Positions 54,726 through 64,000 of a stretch of 64,000 nt of DNA are shown here, in pieces (position 1 is the first letter of the stretch; each line of letters opens with the position of its first letter). Source of the DNA: Pyrrhosoma nymphula (taxonomy: Eukaryota; Arthropoda; Insecta; Odonata; Coenagrionidae); the NCBI GenBank assembly GCA_963573305.1, contig OY754334.1:31427614-31491613 (forward strand). Direction: 5' to 3'. The notes beneath the pieces were generated by a model that saw only the letters and a program-made list of their open reading frames with translations, ran no database searches and had not been told where the DNA came from. The position numbers and the translations under genes are program-made.

Positions 54726-54950
54726 GTTTAATTTTCGTAAGTTTCTTTTGGATTTCTGCGATTAAACTAAACTTTTTAGCAACAGTTTCGCCGTGATATT
54801 CTGCCGGCTTCGTCAGGAATTCTAAATTATTAGTCATTCATCGGTCATTTAGAATGCCTGACGAAGCCAGCAGAATAGCACGGCGAAACTGTTGCTAAAA
54901 AAAGTTTAGTTAATTCGCAGAAATCCAAAAGAAACTTACCAAAATTAAAA
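54726..54950. mobile_element. Large foldback with paired CTGACGA / GAAAC motifs
   Basis: Arms of about 100 bp (54726-54826 and 54848-54950) are inverse copies around a 21-base loop. Each arm read outward contains CTGACGA, one base, a GCC..GGC stem of about 17 bases, then GAAACTGTTGCTAAAAA. The stretch CGAAACTGTTG is shared with the foldback at 52.2 kb, so both derive from one repeat family in head-to-head arrangement. No flanking duplication was found. Confidence 0.7.
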
Positions 54951-56434
54951 TGAACTGCGAAAATCTACGAAAAAAGTTACAAAATAAAAAAGGTCGAAAC
55001 AATTGTATGTGTATTATCATATGCATTATAAAAGGTCTTATTATCATTGATATGGAGTATTTGATATAGAAATGTCGTCCACAACTGTTTTACAGAACAT
55101 ACTATTGAAAATTAGGTTGAGTAATTTTTTGGCATGATATAGCTGAAAATATGGAGAAACACGAAAACCCACTTTACCCACATTGCACTGAAATGAAGTA
55201 GCTTCTTTAGGGCCTTGAGAAATAGCGATTATTTCAAGAAAGTGTTTTCCTGATAATCGTGAGAGTTGACTTTCACTAGTACTAGGTAGCTCCCCTGGAT
55301 CTTCCTCCAATACTGCCAAGTTACTGGACAGATCCTTTGGAATTTTGTCATTTAGACTTTTTTCCCATTCCATACTTATTTGCACATGACAGATGCGTTT
55401 GATACACACATCAAGAGAATGTGAAACGCTAACTTGCGCCACCACTTGACACCACGGTGTTCAAATACCCTGTAGGAAATTCTCTGATCAGAAAGGTCGA
55501 CACCAATTTTTTTTATCATTCACAACAGCTTCAGACTTAGTTCTCTTCCTACTTCTCCGGTCAGTGAATGCAAATCTCTGCTGTATGACGTGCATTAAGC
55601 ATTTACACATCCACTAGCGGATCAAGGTCGTCGTTTGGGGGGAGTGGGTGGACTGCTACTTTCCGGGGTCAGGAGGTATGGAATACCTTAATACTACCAT
55701 TTTTCCCATTTTACCACAAAAGATGGAGGGCGCCCCTCCACCCCTTCCAACAGAGAGCTAGAATATTACATTTGAGGTGAAATATCATGTTTCCACGTTC
55801 CATTTTAGGATCATGAAGTGCCCAGTTCCCACTAATCCTGTTTCAAGTAGCTTCAACCATAGACCTTGAATAAAGGGCCTATATTCAAGGTCCTTGGCTC
55901 CAACTCTGTCGCAATAACAGGGCTGGTATTAGTACCTGTCTTCAGGGGCGGATCCAGGGAGTAATTTGGGGGGATTTGGAAAATTTGTATGAGGGTATAA
56001 TGGATATGTGCGTGCATGCGCGTTCTTGCGCCTGCGTGCTTAAGTGAATCTTATGTCATACATCTTATATTAACTGATAACTATAACTATGCCTGTATAT
56101 TTTTTCTATGGCAATTTAGGTGATTTATTTAACATCCTTAACTATTGGTTTGGCAACCCCTCTCAGCCAATTCTATCCGTGATCTTGAGATGCCTGTATA
56201 TGGTACAGGGAACGCCATAATGGAAAGGAAGCAATATTCAACGAATTATCTCTCTGCGTACGCCTTTCTTCATTCTCTCGTACCAGTCACCCACTAATGC
56301 TCAAGCCAATTACTAGGGTCATTACTCTATGACCGACTTTGCCTGAGAGACACTTACATAGAATTATAACCGGCAAATGGAATAGTTATGGGCTACGTTA
56401 CTTTTACATCAGACCTCTGAAATTGTGGAAAAAT
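54951..56434. other. Unassigned, with hAT-like TIR fragments and a palindrome
   Basis: An unrecognised minus-strand frame of 133 codons lies at 55044-55445 (LNDKIPKDLSSNLAVLEE). CAGGGGCGGATCCAGG (55945) and CTAGCGGATCAAGG (55614), each followed by TTTGGGGGG, look like end fragments of a hAT-type MITE. No complete unit was found. Confidence 0.35.
55857..55897. repeat. Palindrome around ACCTTGAATA
   Basis: CCATAGACCTTGAATA and TATTCAAGGTCCTTGG pair at 14 of 16 positions around a 9-base centre. It may be a short foldback. Confidence 0.7.
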
Positions 56435-59017
56435 TAACTTAACTCACCTAGTTCACTATCACTGGTTCAATAGCGGCCTAAGTGTGTGAAGATGAAATTA
56501 TAGAAATGATACACCAGTTAAAAAAAGAAAATTCTAAAAAAAAAACAGAAAATAAGTTAAAACGTAAGAGTAAATTCCGTTTTACGGTGTATTTAAAAAT
56601 TATGGAAACTGCTAGAATCCAAAAAGAGTTATCTCTCCCTATTTCGCTAGGGAAACCAAGAACTTTTTACCTGAACAAGGAATGTTTTGAAAATCAAGGT
56701 AAAGCACTTTCTGATTAAGTACTAATCAAAATAAGTGCTTTTAAAATTAAAATTCAGTTGTAATAGGAAAAATACCAAGCAGGTTTTAAAAGTGGGCGGA
56801 GGAGGTGAAATAATTATCAAGTGAAAGACCTTTATTTGCAAACTTACGGGAAACACATGCCAATTTAAATGAGTGAGGTCCCAAAGAAAAGGTAGGTCTC
56901 ACAAAGTTTGACGAATTTTGATCTACGGAATTGTGAAATACTAGTCGGCACCTCAGGTATGCACACACGGTGTGTACACATTATTCTGTACAACTTTGAA
57001 TTGCAATTTATAACAGACAAGCTGGGCGGAAAATATAATTTGACGAAAAAAATCAAAAGTGGTATTTCAATCTTAAAGTTAATGAAGGGGCTACTTATAG
57101 GAGAACATTTCTTGCAAACGGCTTCCAGAAGCGTGTCGCGTTCGATTTTGGGCGCAGTAGAAGTGCGGAACATGCATGATATTCGCAGTTATTACTGAGA
57201 ACTTAAATTGCCGTGTTTTAATGTAGGTAATGGCATAGATACAGTTGACGCTGGTAGACTGTACAGCCAAGACACTGTTTCTTATGAAACGGATCTGGAT
57301 ATCTTACAATTAGAGGTTGTGCGTGTGATTTAATCGCCAGCAAAGAAAGCGGATGTGTGTTAAAAAATTTAAAAAAAAGGTCATCGTGGTCAATGGCTGT
57401 TTTGTGCTCCAAGGTATGAATCAAGGCTTTCATTGGAATGACAGTTCAGCCTCTATATATCCATGTGCAAGTTATAGGTATATACGTCCGGGAGAATGCC
57501 GTTGAATCGCAAATATCTCATGTTAATTCTCGTAGTCTCTACCTCCTAAAATACTCATATTCGTAAGCGATCTTATGTGCTTTTAAGATCATGTTCCAAA
57601 TCTATTAAAAATACTTTACTGCTAGCTAAACCAGTTAAAGTTAATATTATATAGTTAGTACAACAATTAGGTCAATGGATCCTACAGTGCCGCATTCATA
57701 GAATCACATTATTGAGCTCCTAAAAAGGAGCTTAGTTAAACCTATTTGCCACCTTGTTTAACGTTGGAGCTACTAAATGGAAGCAAATTGACCGTGTACG
57801 TTGGGGTTAATGTGTTCGTAGGTATATAAAGTGTAAAAAAATAATTTTATCAATGACGAGGTTTCGAGTGGTTCAACATCCAAATTGCGAGAGGAAATTT
57901 TGGAATTCGTCGACATGGAGATATCGCTACAACAGCATTTTTGTTATTTAGTACTTTAAATTCTTTGTTATTAGCTCCGCATCAGCCCACAGAATTCAAA
58001 TTATATATGAGTGGCGTTTTAGCTCGCCGAAATCCATCGTGCCCCAAGCCTAGGATGCGCGAAACAGACGTAAAAAGCGAACATGCGAACACACATAAAT
58101 TAATTTTTCCCTTGAGAGAATAATTACCACCACACAACTTGAAGGATGAATAGCTAAGATATTTTTCTACCAAATATAAAAGAAGCAAAATTGAAGGGGG
58201 TACATGTTTGCAGAAAAACGCGTTTGAAGTTTTCAAAATAAAAATTGATGCTCTAAATTGCAAAATATTTAACTAATGGCATCATAATATAATTCGCCGT
58301 TACTTTTTCTTTCAAAAGAGCATTTGTGCCGTGACATAAGTTTCGTACGTCCGAAGATATCGAGGACAATTCAAACATAAATTTACGAGCTCAATTTTTC
58401 ATACTCTCGTTACTAAGACAATTGATGCATATTTAGCAAACCAATCGAGTATGACCAACAATGTGGTAAAACGAAATCGGTCAAAATAAAAGAGGTCAAC
58501 GGTAATAGCAGTATTTTTTGGTCGTTTTGACATGTAATTACCCGAAAGGAAAATTAAGAACCCACCGAATAAGAATTTCCGACGGTCCGTCGGAAACAAC
58601 CGACGTACTTCATACGAAACGTAATCATTTAATTACGAAGTAATGATGACGTTATCATAATTTACGAAGCTCAAAAATACCTACATTGAACACATTAAAT
58701 CAAGTCCATTTTTTAATGGAAGTAATTTTATAGCAAAAGAAATCTGGAGCATGGGAGAAGAAAAAACCTGTTCTCGGATGACAAAAGGACGAAGTTCTTC
58801 TCAAAATTTCGGCCAATAAATCATTTTATTGACTCTGGTTGATGTTTAGACAAGTTTCGACAACATGCAGCCAGGGGAAGTTACATGTTAATGTCAAGCC
58901 AAGGGTTACAACTGAATTTTTGTATGGGGATAACTTGGTTGTCGGCAATTTTAAGGAGCATGTTAAAATAAACATTACTTGGCATCTTTTTACTACGAGG
59001 ATGATTGATTGCGTCAT
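56435..59017. repeat. Long repeat, copy A
   Basis: Similar over about 2.6 kb to 60897-63800 in the same orientation. Shared blocks: TTTCGCTAGGGAAACCAAGA (56642 and 61086), CAATGGCTGTTTTGTGCTCC (57391 and 62145), TTAAGGAGCATGTTAAAAT (58951 and 63734). Many substitutions and small indels separate them. On minus it retains the stretch ALIHTLEHKTAID next to where copy B keeps Penelope-like RT; the RT block (YIDDTFVIW) is deleted here. It is either two copies of one retroelement or a tandem segmental duplication. Confidence 0.75.
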
Positions 59018-59794
59018 AGTGGGATTTATAATAGTGTTGTTAATGCAACATCCCAATTGAAAATATTTTGAGTCGAGAAAACAAAAAAATATTGGCAGAT
59101 ATTCCAACAGGTCCCTACAACAATCTATAGACATTGCACGCAACTACGGCGCGGATAAAATCACAGCAAATATTTTTCCATGTTTTCGTTGACATTATAG
59201 CGGAAGATTGGAAATTCGGCTAACTTTGGTTCCCCTCCGTGTCTTCTAAGGGCCATTCATGGGTTTTCCCCATCTCCTCTCCGCCCTTTCTCCTCTTCAA
59301 CCAAGTCTAATAACCGCCCTCTCCATCCTCCACCCTTGGGGGCAGTCCTCCCCGTCCTCACCGCAGAACGCCCCTCTGCCTGCCTCCGATGCATGCGGGG
59401 AAGGAACCCCGCTGTCTCAAAAGCTGGCGAGCCCATCCCGCCCCACCCATCATTAGACCCAAACCACCGAGTATACTCTCTGCCCAAACCCTTCTTCCCA
59501 GTTCTCGGAATCTTCAAATAGCGCCTGTCTCGCTCAACCCCTGTTCATACAATCCACGGTGGTGGGTGGGTAGGCTGATAAGGGTGATCCCGGATCGTTT
59601 TTGAAACACTAGAGACAAGCAGTGAAGGGCTTAAGAAAGGATTGTTCAGTCACCTGCAAACCCCCTTGACATATTTGGAAAATGACCACTTAGCAAACTC
59701 GGGGAATTACAGGCCAAGGAAATCGTAAATCGGGATTTATAAAAAGAGTACTTGGCAAGTGCAACGATTAAACTTAAAAGTGCAAGGGAAACCA
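59018..59794. other. GC-rich patch, no supported gene
   Basis: 59260-59580 is rich in C and CCTCC runs and keeps frames open on both strands by composition. It may be LINE leader sequence belonging with the RT fragment that follows, but there is no motif to show this. Confidence 0.3.
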
Positions 59795-59985
59795 GCTAGT
59801 TCTCCCTTGTTAGACCCCAATTACAATGCACTGCCAGTATTTGGGAGCGAGTGCAGGATTAAAACAGCATTAGAACGTATGAGGCGAAGATCGGCAAGAT
59901 AAACTTAAAGGCCGTTATGACAATCTCATTAGTGTTACCGACCTTTTGCAACAACTGGGATAGGAATCGCTTTCAGACTGTCGCA
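59795..59985 (+). pseudogene. CR1/L2-type LINE RT C-terminal fragment
   Basis: FSLVRPQLQCTASIWERVQD matches the LVRP.LEYAS.VWDP pattern of CR1-like RT thumbs. After an indel, GRYDNLISVTDLLQQLG (near 59920) matches the following ..Y....SVT.ML..L.W motif. About 65 residues remain. It differs from the fragment at 36.4 kb. No 3' tail was recognised. Confidence 0.6.
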
Positions 59986-60896
59986 CAGTGGGCTGAAACC
60001 TTAAAAAGGTGTCCAAAATTCAAAAAGTGATTTTTTTCGAGCCAGGAAGCTGAAACTTTGCATAAATATTCTTAAAAGATCTGTAGACTACTTACTTTTT
60101 GTCATTATTTACCAAAGATATTAAACAAAATGGCGGACTCTCATTTTGGGTAATTTTTTAAATATGTGTAGAGAAATAGTTATTAGCATCGCCGAGCATC
60201 GCGAAGTCACTTATATGGCGAAACCGTACAAATATTCTATAGTGCGAATCCGATGAGTTATGCTGCGACCGTTTGCGACTCCGAATTTCACATCAGTTTT
60301 TCAATATCGCGGTCGAGTCTGGTCCAACGCGCCTGCAAGGGGGAGTAAGGTGGCGCGGCAAGTGCGTGGAATGTATTGTAGCCGCATCCACTCCGCTATG
60401 GAGATTTTCGCGATACAAACATTGAAAAGAGCCTCCATATATTATATTTTGGATAAATCGCGGAAAAAATACGCATTTTGTCACATGGGGTAAAGGTTTA
60501 GGAGGTACTGAAAGACTGCTTTCTTCGGGTGCACCGCGGGCGTTTCTCTTTTTAGCAACTTGACATCGCCTACTGACGAATACGTAAACTTTTAACGGAG
60601 ACAGCATGCATACCACACGGGATTATTGTCTCTTAGAGGCCACCAACCCACAGCTGGTGTCGCACGGCTGCAACTCCCCCGCCCCCTGCACTGCGGTAGG
60701 GCGTACGGCGAAGGGTCGTTTATTGGCACCGCAGAACGTTTTCGGGGAATCTGCGGGGTTGCGATCACGATGCTTAAATATTTTATGTATTTTTAATGTC
60801 AGCGTCATTTTTCATTCAGTGTCAGGGAGTAATACCGTGGGGGGAAATAATTTGTTGTACACTTTTACATCATGATTACAGTACATACATCAAAGT
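59986..60896. other. No gene recognised
   Basis: Starts CACAGTGGGCTGAAACC then AAAAAGTGATTTTTTTCGAG, the look of a transposon end, but no matching second end was found. A GC-richer patch at 60610-60760 has no coding motif I recognise. Confidence 0.3.
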
Positions 60897-61754
60897 TTAC
60901 TTAAAACATCGAGTTCACGACCTTTGATTCAATAGCAGCCAAAGTATACGACGGTGAAATTAGAGAGATGTTACACCAGTTTATGGAAAAGTAACTTCCG
61001 TTTTTCTATGTAGTTTAAAAGTATAGAAATGTGCTTTGAAAATCATGTTGTACTGCTAAATTCCAAAAAGCATTATCTATCCCTATTTCGCTAGGGAAAC
61101 CAAGAACTTCTTACCTGAACAAGGAATGTTTTGAAAAGCAAGGTAAAGCACTTTCTAAATAAGAACTAATCAAAATAAGTGCTTTTAAAAATGAAATTCA
61201 GTTGTAATAGGAAAAATACCAAGCAGGTTTTAAAAGTGGGCGGAGGAGGTGAAATAATTATCAAGTGAAAGAGACTTTATTTGCAAACTTACGGGAAACA
61301 CATGCCAATTTAAATGAGAGATGTCCCAAAGAAAAGGTAGGTCTCACAAAGTTTGACGATTTTGTTCTCCGGAATTCTTAAATACTAGTCGGCGCCTCAG
61401 ACATGCACAAAAGGCGCGTACGCATTACTCTGTACAACTTGGAATTGCAATTTTGAAAAAAACAAGCAAGGCAGACAATTAAATATCACTAAAAGAAAAA
61501 CTAGGTTTTTTCAATCCTAAGGCTAATGAAGGGACTACTTAAAGGAGAATTTTTCTTGCAAACGGCTTCCAGAGACGTATTGCACTCAATTTTTGGCGCA
61601 GTAGAAATTCATGCATTATATTCGCAGTGAACACTGAGAACTTTAATGACCGTGTATGAATGTTATGGTATAGGTACAGTGGACTCCGGTAGACTAGACA
61701 TTTTTGTCATGGATATTACTTACTCTTCTTATGAAAGGGATATCTAGATATCTA

Positions 61755-62059
61755 CCGCGTTTACACATTCGCACGAGTGGCGAGGCGAATCGCGAGGCGA
61801 GTGGCGAGGCGAATGTGTAGTCGGTTCACTCGTCATTCGCCTCGCCGCTCGCCTAGCCCCTCGTAGCGCTCGCGCTGGAAGCGGTCTTTGGGGACGAGTC
61901 AAAGACTTGTGGGGACGAGGCGAACACTCGGCGAGTGTGTAAACCAAAGATTATATACGTGTAAACGGTCATTCGCGTTGTGGGGACGAACGCACGAATG
62001 CCACTCGCGAATGTCGGCGAGTGACGAGGCGAATCACGAGCGCGAATGTGTAAATGCGC
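61755..62059. mobile_element. 305-bp CpG-rich MITE with TA target duplication
   Basis: Left end CCGCGTTTACACATTCGC; the right end on minus is GCGCATTTACACATTCGC; TA lies on both sides (61753-61754, 62060-62061). Copy A of the surrounding repeat lacks the unit, reading GATATCTTACAATTAGAGG at the site, so the insertion is proven by an empty site. The interior repeats GGCGAGGCGAAT and GTGTAAAC. TA duplication fits Tc1/mariner-like or related families. Confidence 0.88.
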
Positions 62060-62174
62060 TATGAATTAGAGGTTGTGCGTGTGATTTCATCGCCAGCAAA
62101 GAAAGCGGATATACGTTAAAAATTAAAAAAAAGGTAATCGTGGTCAATGGCTGTTTTGTGCTCCAAGGTATGAA

Positions 62175-62366
62175 TCAAGGCTTTAATTGGAATGACAGTC
62201 CAGCCTCTATATATCCATGTGCAAGTAATAGGTACAGGAATTTGTTAAAGTGCTGTTTGCCATGCATCCAGATGACAAATGTGTCATCGATGTACATACA
62301 TACGTCTGGAAGAATGCCGTTGAATCGCCAATATCTCATGTTATTTCTCGTTGTCTCTACCTCCAA
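62175..62366 (-). pseudogene. Penelope-like reverse transcriptase fragment
   Basis: Minus-strand YIDDTFVIWMHGKQHFNKFL contains the Penelope-type catalytic motif C (YVDDTFVIW.HG...L..FL), with RYWRFNGILPDVC before it. About 60 residues are open; the remaining RT fingers, the palm motif A and the GIY-YIG endonuclease are not seen. Downstream, CPIKALIHTLEHKTAID-like residues (broken by a stop) may be the later RT/thumb region (R..I.TL.HR pattern). Penelope-like elements are a separate retroelement group that primes at DNA ends. The family call rests on one strong motif. Confidence 0.6.
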
Positions 62367-63800
62367 AAATACTCCTATTCATAAGAGATCTTATTATGAG
62401 CTATAAAATAATACTTTATTGCTATCTAAACCAGTTGAAGTTAATATTATATAGTTAGTACAACAAGTAGGTCAATGGGTGCTACAGTGCCGCATTCATA
62501 TTATGAACATTACTCATAAAGCAAAAAATGTGAAGCACATTATTCAGCTCGGCAAAAGGATTTTAGTTAAACCTATTTGCCACCTCGTTTGACGTGGGCG
62601 CTGAAAAAATGGAAGCAAATCGGCCGGGTATGATGATGTTAATATGTTCGTAGATGTATGATAGATAGTTAGTAGGTATATGAGTGTAAAAAATAAGCTT
62701 AAAAATTTCGAGGTTTCAACTGGTTCATTATCCAAATTGCGAGAGCAAATTTTGTGATTTGTTGACATTGAGACAGCGCTAAAACAATATTTTTGCGATT
62801 TGGTACTATTTCATTCTTTTTTATTAGCTCCACATCAGCCCACAGAATTCAAATGATATGTGAGTGGTGTTTTTACCCGCCTATATAAATCCACCGTCCC
62901 CAAAGCCTAGGATGCGCGAAACTTAGACGTAAAAAGCGAGCATGCGAACACACATAAAAACATTTTTCCCTTAAGAGAAAAATTACCATTACACAACTAG
63001 AAGGATGGATGGCTGAGATATTTAGTTACCAAATGTAAAAAATTGCAAGATTGAAGGGGTACAAGTTTGCAGAAAAACGCGTTTGAAGTTTTCAAATAAA
63101 AAATTGATGCTCTAAATTGCAAAATATTAAACTAATAGCATCATAATATTATGTGCCGTTGCTTTTTTTTCAAAAGAGCATTTGTGCTGTGACGTAGGTA
63201 AGTGTCATACGTCCTTTTTATACTCTCGTTACCGAGACAATGGATGCATATTTTGCAAGCCAATCGAGCGTGACAAACAATGTGGTAAAAAGAAATACGT
63301 TAAATTCGAAGAGGTCAATGGTAATATCAGTATTTTTTGGTCGTTTTGACATGTGATTACCCGAAAGGAAAATTAAGAAACCACCGATAAAGAATTTCCT
63401 ACGCTCCGTCAGAAAGAAGCGACGTACCTGTCGTGATTACGAAACTTAATCAAACATACGAAGTTCAAAAATACATCGAAAACATTAAATCATGTCTATT
63501 TTAATAAAAGTAATTATATAGCAATAAAAATCAAGAGATAATGAGAGGAGAAAAAACTAGTTTTCGGATGGCGCAAGGACGAAATTCTTTTCTACATTTC
63601 AACCAATTAACCATTTTATTGAGTCTGGTTGATATTTCGACAACATGCGCATTCCAAGAGAAGTTACATGATAAAGTCAAGGCGAGAATCAGAACTGCAT
63701 TTTTGTATGGGGTTAACTTGGCTGTCGTAAATTTTAAGGAGCATGTTAAAATTAACATTACATGGTATCTTTTTACTACCAAAATAATGGATTGCGTCTT

Positions 63801-63888
63801 AGGGGTCGTGCATAAACTACGTTACCAACTTAGGGGGAGAGGGGGTCGCCTAAAAACCTACGGCGGGTAACGAGGGGGAGGGGAAGGG
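63801..63888. mobile_element. MITE-like unit with AGGGGTCGTGCATAAACTACG end
   Basis: AGGGGTCGTGCATAAACTAC followed by GTTACC, a G-rich centre, then GGTAACGAGGGGGAGGGG. GTTACC/GGTAAC are inverse. 'CATAAACTACGT' followed by a run of G is a layout seen in widespread animal MITEs; the assignment is from general resemblance only. Confidence 0.45.
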
Positions 63889-64000
63889 ATTAGTGATGGG
63901 CAAAGTCAGTATTTAGAGAGATCTCGGTCACGCCTATCACTCCCACGTGTGATTCGATCGTGAGTGTAAGGTCATGATTGATTGATGTTCCAGCTAGTGA
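63889..64000. other. No feature recognised at the window end
   Basis: Short tail; no motif seen. Confidence 0.4.

Larger units (their letters stand above)
60897..63800. repeat. Long repeat, copy B (with MITE)
   Basis: Partner of 56435-59017. It is longer because of the 305-bp MITE at 61755-62059 and because it keeps a Penelope-like RT block on minus (62175-62366) that copy A has lost. The end of homology on the right is at the start of another MITE (63801). Confidence 0.75.

Noticed and set aside
54848..54950. A canonical active hammerhead ribozyme
   Set aside because: One extra base separates CTGACGA from stem II and I could not place a stem III with a cleavage triplet; kept only as a motif of interest.
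55044..55445. 133-codon minus frame as a host gene
   Set aside because: Mixed composition but no family I can name and no neighbouring exon or splice evidence; left as unassigned.
58575..58597. TTTCCGACGG/CCGTCGGAAA palindrome as a regulatory site
   Set aside because: The homologous position in repeat copy B (63394) is not palindromic, so it is probably a chance or private change.
59256..59604. Overlapping open frames on both strands
   Set aside because: C-rich low-complexity sequence; neither strand shows a domain.

Overview
This is eukaryotic DNA, AT-rich, with split and decayed genes, GT-AG introns inside transposase remnants, tRNA-type SINEs, LINEs, a Penelope-like retroelement fragment and several DNA transposon superfamilies. 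The mix (Tigger/pogo, piggyBac, P, hAT, PIF/Harbinger, RNase H-bearing LINE, RTE, Penelope) fits an arthropod, most likely an insect; that placement is inference from element content and I cannot name a species. I found no gene that I can assign to the host with confidence, and no tRNA gene, rRNA gene or CRISPR array. The window is a transposon graveyard with several insertions whose target-site duplications can still be read exactly.

Layout. 1-8.3 kb: a PIF/Harbinger element (nuclease on minus at 71-662, Myb-like partner on plus near 7.96-8.31 kb) appears split by a roughly 7.2 kb minus-strand LINE (gag ORF1, endonuclease, RT, RNase H). A 1,704-bp hAT element with a perfect 8-bp target duplication sits in the LINE's RT, and a tRNA-type SINE sits in the hAT. 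9.4-18 kb: two copies of the 3' end of a related LINE, a Tigger pseudogene with two recognisable introns, a 2.25-kb non-coding transposon whose ends carry arrays of short palindromes, and a second Tigger. 18-24.5 kb: a CpG-rich MITE-like insertion, a two-unit tandem repeat, an isolated copy of the LINE 5' motif, a 5'-truncated LINE with target duplication, and a SINE. 24.5-27.8 kb: a near full-length RTE LINE with an 11-bp target duplication. 31-36.7 kb: piggyBac, P-element, SINE and LINE remnants. 38.7-42.2 kb: one Tigger inserted in another with TA duplications. 42.4-44.6 kb: a piggyBac with both ends. 44.7-46.6 kb: an element built from GCAAGCTTGC repeats. 47-56 kb: mostly unassigned, with two large foldbacks. 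56.4-63.8 kb: two diverged copies of a 2.6-2.9 kb repeat carrying Penelope-like RT sequence; one copy holds a 305-bp MITE that the other lacks.

Nothing here works as a pathway; the loci are related by nesting. The observations I rate highest are a recurrent CTGANGA / short hairpin / GAAAC motif, reminiscent of a hammerhead core, at three separate loci (two of them foldbacks); a structured 5' LINE motif present once at the head of the LINE and once alone; and the palindrome-array transposon at 13.1-15.4 kb.
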